Part shown: one piece after another, positions 21,093-29,690 of the stretch
Numbering within the stretch: the stretch's first letter is position 1
How the letters are laid out: each line of letters begins with the position of its first letter
Assembly (NCBI GenBank): GCA_006218035.1
Contig: VBWC01000011.1
Coordinates: 1-64,000, forward strand
DNA length: 64,000 bases
Direction of reading: 5' to 3'
DNA from: Gammaproteobacteria bacterium
GTDB lineage: Bacteria; Pseudomonadota; Gammaproteobacteria; VBWC01
Notes under the pieces: generated by a model
Databases searched by the model: none
Told to the model about the DNA's origin: nothing
The model's input: the letters and a program-made list of their open reading frames with translations, nothing else
Program-made: the position numbers and the translations under genes

Positions 21093-21456
21093 CGTTCTCC
21101 CCCTTTTTGGTGTGACAAATAGCGCCGTGGTTTGATGCCAGCATTATTCCCCAGGCGATTGTTGGCTAGCGTAGCGGAACGCCCGCACCAACATCAATTA
21201 ACCGCGAAAGTCCGCAGGATGCTTCGCCGCGAGCGGGCGTTGCTGCGCTTGGCCCGCGAGATCACCCGGGGCCGAGTTTCGATCGTCGGACCTGACAAAG
21301 GATGCTGCGGATATGGCATCAGCCCCGGCAATCCCGATAACGGGCCTTTCACAGCTCGCTATCCCCTGCACTCTCATGACAGCATTGACGTCGGCAACGG
21401 AAAGCCACTGGACGCTTACTAAAAACGCGCGCATCGGCCAAGCCGCGTTCGCTATG
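21093..21456. other. 364-bp intergenic stretch without recognisable gene
   Basis: Only low-quality open frames occur here, none resembling a known protein and none with a good ribosome-binding site. No tRNA-like fold or clear terminator was seen. It contains the promoter region for dodecin at its left end. Confidence 0.4.
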
Positions 21457-21777
21457 TCATGTTCTTTCATCCGGCCGCCCGGTCGAGCAGTTCCAGCACA
21501 GGTCGAATTGTCCCTCGATCTCTTCTTGGCAACCTGGGCACGTCCAGCGCGTGTGTGTTTCGCCGTCCGAGCCCAAGGCGCGCTCAATTAGCGCGCGCGC
21601 AGTGGCCTCGTCCGACTCGTCGCACCAGAGTTCCGGCCAGCATTCGATCGGCGGTAGTTCGCCCGCGCCGCCGGCCAGGTGCTCATGTACGATCCTGCAT
21701 CGTATCCCTTCTTGTTCGAGGAGATTTTTCAAATGATTCGCCAGCAACGGATCGTGACAACTGTAGATATTTTTCAC
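21457..21777 (-). CDS. DUF2007-type protein with C-terminal zinc ribbon
   Basis: The start proposed is GTG 21777, giving (M)KNIYSCHDPLLANHLKNLL; an ATG at 21810 would add 11 residues. The 106-aa product has an N-terminal DUF2007-like part (residues ~1-68) that resembles small alpha-beta proteins called putative signal-transducing proteins. A C-terminal four-Cys module follows: CPGC about 15 residues before CWNC, consistent with a zinc ribbon. Function is unknown. It is divergent from the MerR-like gene. Confidence 0.75.
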   Translation of the reverse strand: MKNIYSCHDPLLANHLKNLLEQEGIRCRIVHEHLAGGAGELPPIECWPELWCDESDEATARALIERALGSDGETHTRWTCPGCQEEIEGQFDLCWNCSTGRPDERT

Positions 21778-21982
21778 TATTGCAATTCCGTACGCTGTGT
21801 TTGGTGCCATAGCCCATGTTTCGAACAGCGAACAGGCCGCTACGCTTTGCTCCCGGCGGTGATTTTTAGCGCAGTAATCAGAAATTTGGCCAAATCTCAA
21901 CCATTCTTGTCAATTTTCCTTGACTTCCCATGTTTTCTTGTCAGACTCCAGCCTTATCGACTCCCTTTGAATTGGGGGCTAT

Positions 21983-22465
21983 ATGACGGAAACCGTGCTT
22001 AGCAGCCGTCAAGTTCGCCGCATTACCGGATTATCACAACGCCAACTACGTTACTGGCGCCAAACAGAATTAATCGTTCCTTCGCAGCAAACGTCTGGCG
22101 GGCACGCGCGTTATTCGTTTCTTGATCTAATCGCCCTAAAATCCGCCAAACGCCTGCTGGATGCCGGTGTGCCCCTTCAGCGTATTCGAAAATGTATCGC
22201 CTCGCTCGTCGAGCGTCTACCGGCTTTATCAGTACCGCTGGCGCAGGTGTCGCTGCTGGTGACCGACGATATCGTGCTCGTGTTTCATCAGGGATCTGTT
22301 TTCGATGCCCTTTCAGGACAGGAGTGGATATTTCCTGTCGCCGATCTTCTGCGCGATGTTGAGCAGATATCGGCCAAACCTGATGCCAGGCCGTTTTACC
22401 AACAGGAACTTTTTCCGGACATGGAGCAGGGCCCTTGGTCAGTGACACCGGCTGCTGGCATATAG
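21983..22465 (+). CDS. MerR-like helix-turn-helix protein of the ParA-CBM48 cassette
   Basis: The 160-aa protein opens with a MerR-type winged helix (residues ~6-75): LSSRQVRRITGLSQRQLRYW then GGHARYSFLDLIALKSAKRL. The C-terminal half (76-160) is not the short Cys-bearing sensor of metal regulators. It is a mixed segment (VSLLVTDDIVLVFHQGSVFDALSG) plus a tail, so the ligand is unknown. It lies 109 bp before the ParA-CBM48 gene and in the same direction. It may regulate the cassette or act as the DNA-binding partner of the ParA ATPase; neither is shown by the sequence. Confidence 0.82.
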   Translation: MTETVLSSRQVRRITGLSQRQLRYWRQTELIVPSQQTSGGHARYSFLDLIALKSAKRLLDAGVPLQRIRKCIASLVERLPALSVPLAQVSLLVTDDIVLVFHQGSVFDALSGQEWIFPVADLLRDVEQISAKPDARPFYQQELFPDMEQGPWSVTPAAGI

Positions 22466-22574
22466 GCGGGAGGCTTGCGTGGAATATCGGCCAGGAAGAT
22501 AAGGAAACGATGCTCAGTTGCGACTGTAACGGATCATCGGGCGTTAGACGGACGTAAATCTGGAGGGCGGCATT

Positions 22575-23756
22575 ATGGAAATTATTGCTATTGCTAACCA
22601 GAAAGGCGGATGCGGCAAGACGACGACGGCGATCAATCTGGCGGCGTGCCTTGGCCACAATGGATTGCGCGTATTGCTGCTCGATATGGATCCACAGGGA
22701 CACGCTTCGCTAGGCCTGGGACAAAAGACCAGCGATCTCGCCAGCCTGTACGAAGTGTTTCTTGGTGAAACCGCGCTGCCCAACATCATCATTCCCGCTG
22801 TGGCGCCGGGGGTCGATCTCATTCCTGCCAATATCTCATTGGCGGCGGTGGAGCACGTGCTGGCCGACAAACCGGAACGTGAACGCCAGCTAGCCATATT
22901 TCTGGAAGATATTACACCTCGCTACGATTACGTGATTATCGATTGCCCACCGTCGCTCGGATTGTTGTCAATTAATGCGTTACGTGCGTCACATCAGGTG
23001 CTGGTACCGCTTGAGGCGAGCCGGTTTGCGCTGGATGGCATTGACCGGCTACATGAAATCATCGACCTTGTGTGCGAACAGTACGGGCTTAATTTGCCGG
23101 TAAGAATTCTTCCAACAATGATCGATTTGCGCACTCGCCTGGCAAAGAAATTGCTGCAGCTGATCCGCGAGGAGTTCGCGGACGAGGTATCCGACGTAAT
23201 GATCCGCTATACGATACGTCTGAAAGAGGCCGCTTGCGTGGGCCAATCGATTATCGAATTTGCGCCCGAGTCAGGCGGCGCGCGGGATTATCAGGCGTTG
23301 GCACAGGAAATCATCGAGCGCAGCAATCAGGTGAATTCGGTACTGATGGACAAGCAGCGCAAGAACTGGATGGCCGAAAACGCCCGGTCGCTTATCAAGG
23401 AGTCCGTGCCCGTCCGGGCGGTCGAGCTGCTAGAGCAGCAGAAGACGCGGTATCCCGCGAAACCTCCAACCCCTGCCGTGCGTATTCACGAGGGCGCAGG
23501 AAAACAGGAGGTCATTCTCGACTTCCAGGAGCTAAACGAATGCGATCTGAAGATTGCCGGCGACTTCAATGACTGGATTCCTGATCAGGGCGTAAGAACG
23601 ATCTCGATCAACGGTGCGGTAAAAAAGGTGCTTAATGTCACCCCAGGCCCGCATGAGTACCGCCTGATCATCGATGGTATCTGGCAACCGGATCCGACCA
23701 ATCCCAACAAGGTGCCGAATCCTTTGGGTGGCATTAATTCCTTGCTTAACGTATAA
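22575..23756 (+). CDS. ParA-family ATPase fused to a C-terminal glycogen-binding (CBM48/AMPK-type) domain
   Basis: A 393-aa two-part protein. Residues ~1-255 are a ParA/MinD ATPase. The deviant Walker A is KGGCGKTT (10-17), including the signature Lys10. Walker A' is DMDPQGHAS (37-45) and Walker B is VIIDCPP (120-126). A linker of ~50 residues follows. Residues ~311-393 match the E-set domain that binds glycogen in AMPK beta: IAGDFNDW (327-334), PGPHEYRLIIDGIWQPDP (357-374) and a GGINSLLNV end. The two Trp (334, 370) at positions used for sugar contact in AMPK beta are present. No HTH precedes the ATPase. The ATG at 22575 follows GGAGG at 22562-22566. ParA proteins pattern cargo on the nucleoid; that this one positions a polysaccharide is inference. 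Confidence 0.9.
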   Translation: MEIIAIANQKGGCGKTTTAINLAACLGHNGLRVLLLDMDPQGHASLGLGQKTSDLASLYEVFLGETALPNIIIPAVAPGVDLIPANISLAAVEHVLADKPERERQLAIFLEDITPRYDYVIIDCPPSLGLLSINALRASHQVLVPLEASRFALDGIDRLHEIIDLVCEQYGLNLPVRILPTMIDLRTRLAKKLLQLIREEFADEVSDVMIRYTIRLKEAACVGQSIIEFAPESGGARDYQALAQEIIERSNQVNSVLMDKQRKNWMAENARSLIKESVPVRAVELLEQQKTRYPAKPPTPAVRIHEGAGKQEVILDFQELNECDLKIAGDFNDWIPDQGVRTISINGAVKKVLNVTPGPHEYRLIIDGIWQPDPTNPNKVPNPLGGINSLLNV

Positions 23757-23785
23757 ATAAGTTTTGATAATGCCGACGTCTGTAT

Positions 23786-24562
23786 ATGGTTGAAAAAAAT
23801 GATCGCCGTACGCCCGGATCAAAAGAAAGGCTGGCCGAGATCAGCCACCATTTTCTTAGTGAACCGGCGGTGGTCGTGGATACCCGGCATCGTCCTTCGT
23901 TCATGCCGGTGTTACTGGACGACGTCGCAGATGTCTGGGTTGCCCATTGTATTGCCAGGGCGTTAACGACGCGTAAACGTCCCTCAACGGTTGTGTACGT
24001 TGAGCGCGAGATGCAACAGGCGGCGCTCGATACGCTCGCCAATATCGACCGGCGCGGACTCGTCGTGCCATTGACACGACGCGGCGACTGGAACGATCAC
24101 AATGCGGCGCAATTGCGCTTGCTAAAATCGATGGGAACACAGAACTCGCAGCACAAGTTTTGTCTGATCCCGATCAGCAATCTGCAAACGCCCGTGCTGG
24201 ATATCTTCGACCGGCTGTTGATGCCGGTAGCGCCGGGGCTTGCCGCGCTGCGTAGCGCCTATCTGCGCATCAAGCGATTGTCGAGTAATGCGAATCCGAT
24301 GATCGGCGTGACTATTATTGCTTGTGACAATCAGGAAGATGCGCGGCTCTATTTTGACAAGCTCGCCGTCGCCGCATTGCGCTTTCTCCGCCAGCGACTC
24401 ATCTATTGCGGTTATATTCCGCGCCATTTCGCGCAAGGTGCCGGCGTTGAGCCCGTTGTCCGCATAGCAGAAGGTATCCCGTCTGAACTGCGTGATGTGA
24501 CCGATCATATTCTCACCAATAAACTCTATGTGTCATTAACAACATCGGATACTCAGCCATGA
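23786..24562 (+). CDS. P-loop-lacking MinD/ParA-like protein
   Basis: A 258-aa protein I do not recognise as a named family. Its second half (residues ~141-213) follows the MinD/FlhG pattern: a hydrophobic strand LLMPVAP, where these ATPases have their Pro-containing loop; a helix GLAALRSAYLRIKRLSS; strand MIGVTIIACDN; helix; and LIYCGYIPR, like the yxGxIpxd segment of MinD relatives. The N-terminal half has no KGGxGKT or other Walker A, so ATP binding is not expected. It starts 29 bp after the ParA-CBM48 stop with a poor ribosome-binding site, and its stop overlaps the next ATG. A catalytically inert partner of the preceding ParA is a plausible inference. Confidence 0.72.
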   Translation: MVEKNDRRTPGSKERLAEISHHFLSEPAVVVDTRHRPSFMPVLLDDVADVWVAHCIARALTTRKRPSTVVYVEREMQQAALDTLANIDRRGLVVPLTRRGDWNDHNAAQLRLLKSMGTQNSQHKFCLIPISNLQTPVLDIFDRLLMPVAPGLAALRSAYLRIKRLSSNANPMIGVTIIACDNQEDARLYFDKLAVAALRFLRQRLIYCGYIPRHFAQGAGVEPVVRIAEGIPSELRDVTDHILTNKLYVSLTTSDTQP

Positions 24563-25140
24563 GCATACAGATACGTGCTGTGCCGTTGTCTGCGGCGCAT
24601 GAGCTTCGGCAACTGGTCATTAATGCGTTAGGACAAATAGTCGAAGCTCCGCAGTTGCTGGACACAGAGTTACCCTGGGAAGGCGGGCCGTTGCTTGCTA
24701 TCGACGCGAAGCAACAGCCGGTTTTGATCAGCTTTGATGAGCGTGAACCCACCCGGGCTGTGTTTAACGGGTTGGCGGCTCTGGACAAGTTCGAAAGCAA
24801 TTATGCATTGCTGGCGCGTCTGCACCCGAAGCTGGTGGAACCGTCAATAGTGAGCACGCCCCGCCTTGTTATTCTTGTTGGCGAGCAAACGGCGGCGATA
24901 CGGAATCTGGGTCGATCGATGCCGCACGCGGAACTACTGACCTTCCGGGTGTTCCAGGTGAATGGTCAGACGGGCTTGTTCATCGAACCCTTGGTCACGG
25001 GTGCATCACAGACCCGCTATCGCGTTCCGGCGGAAGAGCGTGAGGCCAATCTGTTCAAGTTCGAACCCGAGCGCTCGCACGAAACGCAGCGGGAAACCGA
25101 GCTGTCAGCCCAGGAAGAAACGTATTTCCGCTCGCTGTAG
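24559..25140 (+). CDS. Unrecognised 193-aa protein, last gene of the ParA-CBM48 cassette
   Basis: No family is certain. ATG overlaps the previous TGA (ATGA), so it is translationally coupled. The middle has GGPLLAIDAKQQPVLISFD, then an alpha segment GLAALDKFESNYALLARLHP and TPRLVILVG. This is reminiscent of restriction-like PD-(D/E)xK folds, where D and ExK sit on adjacent strands, but here the ExK is replaced by ISFD, so a nuclease activity is unlikely. The C-terminal ~45 residues are charged (EREANLFKFEPERSHETQRETE). No signal peptide or membrane helix is present. The intact frame and overlap show it is a real gene. Confidence 0.7.
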   Translation: MSIQIRAVPLSAAHELRQLVINALGQIVEAPQLLDTELPWEGGPLLAIDAKQQPVLISFDEREPTRAVFNGLAALDKFESNYALLARLHPKLVEPSIVSTPRLVILVGEQTAAIRNLGRSMPHAELLTFRVFQVNGQTGLFIEPLVTGASQTRYRVPAEEREANLFKFEPERSHETQRETELSAQEETYFRSL

Positions 25141-25200
25141 TTTATGCCCGTGCTGTGGAATGTGATGTGAACCGGCGCCACCCGGCGCTCGGCACAATGA

Positions 25201-28200
25201 TCACGGTGCGGCGGGCGGAGTATTGAATTGCCGCTGCTGCAGTGCCTTCTCAAGGTCGTCGAGCGAAAATTTCGGCTTCGAGAAGCGCGGCATTTGGACG
25301 GTTATCGCATTGTGCTTGCGTGACATTGATCCGTCCGCGGACGTGATTAACAGGTCGTATGCGCCTAACGGTAGTGCCGGCGACACAGACAAGTGAAGAC
25401 GGTCGCGTTCCATCGGCATTACCCGTGTTGCGGGAAGCAGCTGAACCGCCGTTACGGCCTCGCTGCCAGCGAAATACGCCACGTCCCGATAAACAAAAAC
25501 CCGGTCGACCGGATTGGCCAGTGTATATGTGGCGCCGGGTATGGGCGTCGCGTTGGATGAGACATTCCAGGTAAGAAACTCGCCGTCCGCGACAGTGGCG
25601 AAAAGCTGACCGCCTTTCGCCACAACCGACCGCGCACCGTTGAGGCGCATGGCAAGCCCGGTCGGTATTATCGACGACTCGCGACGGGAAAAGATCGACA
25701 ATTGCTGCTGGTCGTAGCTGACCAGATGTTCTTTCGTCGCCGTCAGCCGCGCGGGTTCATAGGCCAGTTGCACCCGCTGTTTGAGCAGAAGATTTTGCGG
25801 ATCCGCCGCATCAAACACCAGAATTTCCCGGTTCGGCATGGCCGTGAATAACGCAGTGCCATCGGTGAAGAAATCATTTATTCGTCCCGGATATCCGCCG
25901 ATGCGTACCGGGCGGCGACGCTGCTGAGTATCGAATATTGCCAGGCCGGTTGACCGGTCGAGGACATACAACCAGTGCCCCGCCGCCTGCATGCGTTCGA
26001 CATCCCCGGTGTACTCGAGCGTGCCGATCTGGTTCGCCTCAAACGGATTGCGTAAGTCGATGATAGCGATCGCGCCGTTTCTAAGTGCAACGTAGGCGAC
26101 GTCATCGAATACACTCAAGCGCATCGCGTCCGAGGCGAGTTCCACTGTAGTTACCCAGGTCGGATTCAGCGCGTTATTAATATCGAATACCTGCAGTCCT
26201 CCGGCCCCGTGCGCGGTGACAAGAAAATTACCGAGCGCCGAAATCTGGCTGATCCTGCCTCTCAGGCTATATTGCGACGATAGCCGAGGGCTGGCCGGAT
26301 CGGTAACATCCAGCATCACCAGACCGCCCCACCAGTCCAGCACGACCGCATGTTCACCGGCGACTCTGATGCCCCAGGCAGCGCCATCTGTGTCATAACT
26401 GGCGATGATCTCCGGCTTTTCCGGTTGACTGACGTCGACAATGTGTATGCCCGCCAGCCAGTCCGCGACGTATAATTTTTTCCCGTGCAAATCCAGTCCG
26501 CGCGCATTGCCGGGGGTCGCAAGGTGTGCGATCTGTTGTGGTTGATCGGGTCTGCTGATATCAAGAATATAGACGCCGTCGTTGAACGAGGTGATATAGG
26601 CGTAGTTGCCACCGACGACGATCTCCTCCACCTGTCCGCCGGGCACAAACGACCCAACGAGTAACGGCTGCGCCGGGTCGTGAACGTCAAAGACGAGCAG
26701 CCCGGCATCGTCATCGGCGACGAAGGCGAATCCATCCTTGATATCGAGCGACCAGGCCTTGCCCGGGGTATCGTATTCGCCGAGCAGTCGCGGTGCATGG
26801 GGGACCGCGATATCGATCACCTGGAAACCGCCTCGGTGGCTCGCCAGATAGAGCAGGTCACCAGAGATTTTCGGCGTGTACGCGAGACCGTTTATCGGTA
26901 GGTTACCGACCTGTCGAGGATGGCGCGGATCCTGAACATCGAGAACCTGCAAGCCGTGGTCGTCGTCAGCGACATAGGCGATACCGTTTTTGACCACGAC
27001 TCCCTTGGGCGAACCAGGTGTGTGAAAGCTGGATAGCAACCGCGGCCTGTCGGGAGCGGAGATATCATATATATGGATGCCGGAGAACCAGTCCGCCACG
27101 TAGACGATGTTCCCGTCAATAAATGCACGACGCTGGCCGCCAAAATTAACGCCTTGCCCGATATCGAGCAGTTCATTCGATAGAGACGGCGGTTCGGCGG
27201 AAAAATCGACGTGCACCACGTCGGAAGACATCGCCACCATCGCCTGTCGTCGATCGAGTGTGACAGCTTGCACGTTGCCTTTCGGTTTGTAGCCGGACAC
27301 TATCGTCGGCATCGCCGGTAGCGCAATATCCAGCAGTAACAGAGCGCCGTTCTCCCGGAGCAACAGTGCGTCGTCGCCCTGAACGACTATTTGCTTTATG
27401 ACGCCGACGCGATGGTGACTGGCTAACCAGCGTGGTGCCTGCGGGTCCGACACGTCAATCACGGTTAGTCCGCCACGACGGCTGGCCACCAGCAATAGAT
27501 CATCCCTTTTGGCGAGCACACCGGCGCCGTCTATCATTCTGAATATTCCGGCGGCCCCGAACTGCGCCGGGTCACGCAGGTCGAATGTCAGCAGGCCACG
27601 GGTGGTCGCGGCAAAAACAAATCCCTTGTGGATGACGATATGATCGATCGTATCTTCCGGACGTATATTAATTGTCTGTCTGATTTTCGCGGGGTTCTCG
27701 GTGTTTACAACGACGAGCTCGTTGTCGCGGTACAGCAGGGCGACGAGACCATCGCCGGCGGCGTAATCTTTGACGTCGTCCCGCAGCGGGTAGCGGGAGA
27801 GCGGCGCTGACTGGATCGGTCGCGACAGGTCGAATATCAACATCTCACGATCGCCGGACAGGACGTATGCCGTATCGCCGGCGATCCGGACCGCGAGGCT
27901 GTTAATGTCGGAAAGCACCCTGCTCTCCCCGGCGCCGTGGTTCTTGTCATCGAGGAATCGCGTCAGCAGACCAGCCGCGCCGGCGGCGATAATCAATTGT
28001 TCCTTGTAGACCACGATGTCACGGACGCCCTCAGCGAACGAAAACCGCGTGAGTGGTTGAGGACCGCCGGGGCTCAGCGTCGCATATAACGGGCTCTGCG
28101 CGGCGGCCGACACGCCGATCGAAATATCCGTCGCCTTGCCCAATACCACGGACTGCGGTTCGACGGATTCGATCACCGGTGGCTCGACGCCATATGCCAT

Positions 28201-28245
28201 GAGCGGCAATACGACCGCGCAAGCGGTTGTCAGGAGTCTCTGCAT
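25201..28245 (-). CDS. Large secreted LVIVD-repeat beta-propeller protein
   Basis: This 1014-aa protein starts with a signal peptide (MQRLLTTACAVVLPLMAYG). An Ig-like stretch precedes many ~43-residue LVIVD-type repeats with the pattern hydrophobic-xVxDhxxPxxPxxhxxh. Examples are GLTVIDVSDPQAPRWLASH, GIHIYDISAPDRPRLLSSF, GLQVLDVQDPRHPRQVGN and GIHIVDVSQPEKPEIIASY. Blades run through most of residues 70-930, enough for two or more propellers. The last ~80 residues look like a second Ig-like fold (LGAYDLLITSADGSM). No catalytic motif or C-terminal anchor is seen. It is likely periplasmic or cell-surface and used for binding; substrate unknown. It is convergent with the ParA-CBM48 cassette, with 60 bases between, so it is probably not co-transcribed with it. 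Confidence 0.85.
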   Translation of the reverse strand: MQRLLTTACAVVLPLMAYGVEPPVIESVEPQSVVLGKATDISIGVSAAAQSPLYATLSPGGPQPLTRFSFAEGVRDIVVYKEQLIIAAGAAGLLTRFLDDKNHGAGESRVLSDINSLAVRIAGDTAYVLSGDREMLIFDLSRPIQSAPLSRYPLRDDVKDYAAGDGLVALLYRDNELVVVNTENPAKIRQTINIRPEDTIDHIVIHKGFVFAATTRGLLTFDLRDPAQFGAAGIFRMIDGAGVLAKRDDLLLVASRRGGLTVIDVSDPQAPRWLASHHRVGVIKQIVVQGDDALLLRENGALLLLDIALPAMPTIVSGYKPKGNVQAVTLDRRQAMVAMSSDVVHVDFSAEPPSLSNELLDIGQGVNFGGQRRAFIDGNIVYVADWFSGIHIYDISAPDRPRLLSSFHTPGSPKGVVVKNGIAYVADDDHGLQVLDVQDPRHPRQVGNLPINGLAYTPKISGDLLYLASHRGGFQVIDIAVPHAPRLLGEYDTPGKAWSLDIKDGFAFVADDDAGLLVFDVHDPAQPLLVGSFVPGGQVEEIVVGGNYAYITSFNDGVYILDISRPDQPQQIAHLATPGNARGLDLHGKKLYVADWLAGIHIVDVSQPEKPEIIASYDTDGAAWGIRVAGEHAVVLDWWGGLVMLDVTDPASPRLSSQYSLRGRISQISALGNFLVTAHGAGGLQVFDINNALNPTWVTTVELASDAMRLSVFDDVAYVALRNGAIAIIDLRNPFEANQIGTLEYTGDVERMQAAGHWLYVLDRSTGLAIFDTQQRRRPVRIGGYPGRINDFFTDGTALFTAMPNREILVFDAADPQNLLLKQRVQLAYEPARLTATKEHLVSYDQQQLSIFSRRESSIIPTGLAMRLNGARSVVAKGGQLFATVADGEFLTWNVSSNATPIPGATYTLANPVDRVFVYRDVAYFAGSEAVTAVQLLPATRVMPMERDRLHLSVSPALPLGAYDLLITSADGSMSRKHNAITVQMPRFSKPKFSLDDLEKALQQRQFNTPPAAP

Positions 28246-28363
28246 AGGGTGGTCAGCGAAGTGTTGTTTGGCGTGCCCATGCTAACTCCGGAGTGACGGT
28301 AGCATCGCGCGCAATCCTGCCATGGAGCGTGGCGGGATGCCAGCGGTTTGTGTCCCCCGCCGG

Positions 28364-29644
28364 TTACATCCGGCCGAAAACGTACTCCGCGCTGTCCAGC
28401 GTGGCGTCAATTTCCGAATCACCGTGGGCGCTGGAGACAAACCCCGCTTCAAACGCCGACGGTGCGAGATAAACGCCCTGTTCAAGCATGCCGTGGAAAA
28501 AAGACTGAAAACGCTCGATCTGGCAGTTGACGACCTGATGGTAGTAATCGACCCGGGCTTCCTCGGTGAAGAACAACCCGAACATCCCGCCGACGCTATT
28601 GGCCGTCAGCGGAATCCCCGCGCTTCGTGCGCGTTCCACCATGCCGTCCGCGAGGCGCCGGGTGGCGCGGGCCAGCCGGTCATGGAAGCCCGGTGCGGTC
28701 AGCGCATCCAAGGTCGCGAGTCCCGCCGCCATGGCGATCGGATTACCCGACAAGGTGCCGGCCTGATACACCGGTCCGAGCGGCGCGATCTGTTCCATGA
28801 TTTCACGCCGACCGCCGAACGCGCCAACGGGCAACCCGCCGCCAATAATCTTGCCCAGCGTGGTTAAGTCGGGCGTAACGCCATAAAGTTGCTGGGCGCC
28901 GCCAGGCGCGACGCGGAAACCGGTCATTACTTCATCGAAAACGAGCACGCTGCCGTATTCGCTGCAAACATCACGCAGCCCCTCGAGAAAGCCCGGCAAC
29001 GGCGGTATGCAATTCATGTTACCCGCGACGGGTTCGACAATGACGCAGGCGATCTGACCGCCAACACGCGCGAACGCGTCGCGCACCTGGTCGATGTCGT
29101 TATAGGCGAGCGTGATGGTATGTTCCGCCAGCGCGACCGGAACCCCGGGTGACGTCGGTACACCGAGCGTCAGTGCGCCGGAACCGGCTTTTACCAGCAG
29201 CGAATCGGAATGGCCGTGATAGCAGCCTTCGAATTTTACGATCTTGTCCCGCCCCGTATAGCCACGCGCCAGACGAATCGCGCTCATCGTCGCTTCCGTT
29301 CCGGAACTCACCATGCGCACCAGTTCAATCGACGGCACCAGCTCGCATACCTTGTCGGCCATGGTGGTTTCAATGGCGGTAGGCGCACCAAAGCCCAACC
29401 CGCTGGTAACGGCGTCGTGAACTGCCCGGACCACGCCCGGATGAGCGTGCCCGAGAATCATGGGCCCCCACGACGCGACGTAGTCTATATATTTTCTATC
29501 GTCTTCATCGAACAGCCAGGCGCCCTCACCGCGTTTGAAAAATATCGGGTCACCGCCGACGCCACGAAATGCACGAACCGGCGAGTTGACGCCGCCGGGA
29601 ATATGCCGTTGCGCGCTCTGAAATAATTCGTGCGATCGGGTCAT
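28364..29644 (-). CDS. hemL: Glutamate-1-semialdehyde 2,1-aminomutase
   Basis: A PLP enzyme of the C5 pathway that converts glutamate 1-semialdehyde to 5-aminolevulinate. The 426-aa protein has [17 protein letters not shown] near the start, the [17 protein letters not shown] segment, [17 protein letters not shown], and the PLP-Lys motif [18 protein letters not shown]. It comes 46 bp after thiE in the conserved thiD-thiE-hemL arrangement. hemE at 62.4 kb is another step of the same tetrapyrrole pathway. Confidence 0.97.
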   Translation of the reverse strand: MTRSHELFQSAQRHIPGGVNSPVRAFRGVGGDPIFFKRGEGAWLFDEDDRKYIDYVASWGPMILGHAHPGVVRAVHDAVTSGLGFGAPTAIETTMADKVCELVPSIELVRMVSSGTEATMSAIRLARGYTGRDKIVKFEGCYHGHSDSLLVKAGSGALTLGVPTSPGVPVALAEHTITLAYNDIDQVRDAFARVGGQIACVIVEPVAGNMNCIPPLPGFLEGLRDVCSEYGSVLVFDEVMTGFRVAPGGAQQLYGVTPDLTTLGKIIGGGLPVGAFGGRREIMEQIAPLGPVYQAGTLSGNPIAMAAGLATLDALTAPGFHDRLARATRRLADGMVERARSAGIPLTANSVGGMFGLFFTEEARVDYYHQVVNCQIERFQSFFHGMLEQGVYLAPSAFEAGFVSSAHGDSEIDATLDSAEYVFGRM

Positions 29645-29690
29645 GACCGGGTTCCTTTATTGAACAACAATATTACCGCCTAACGGGCGA

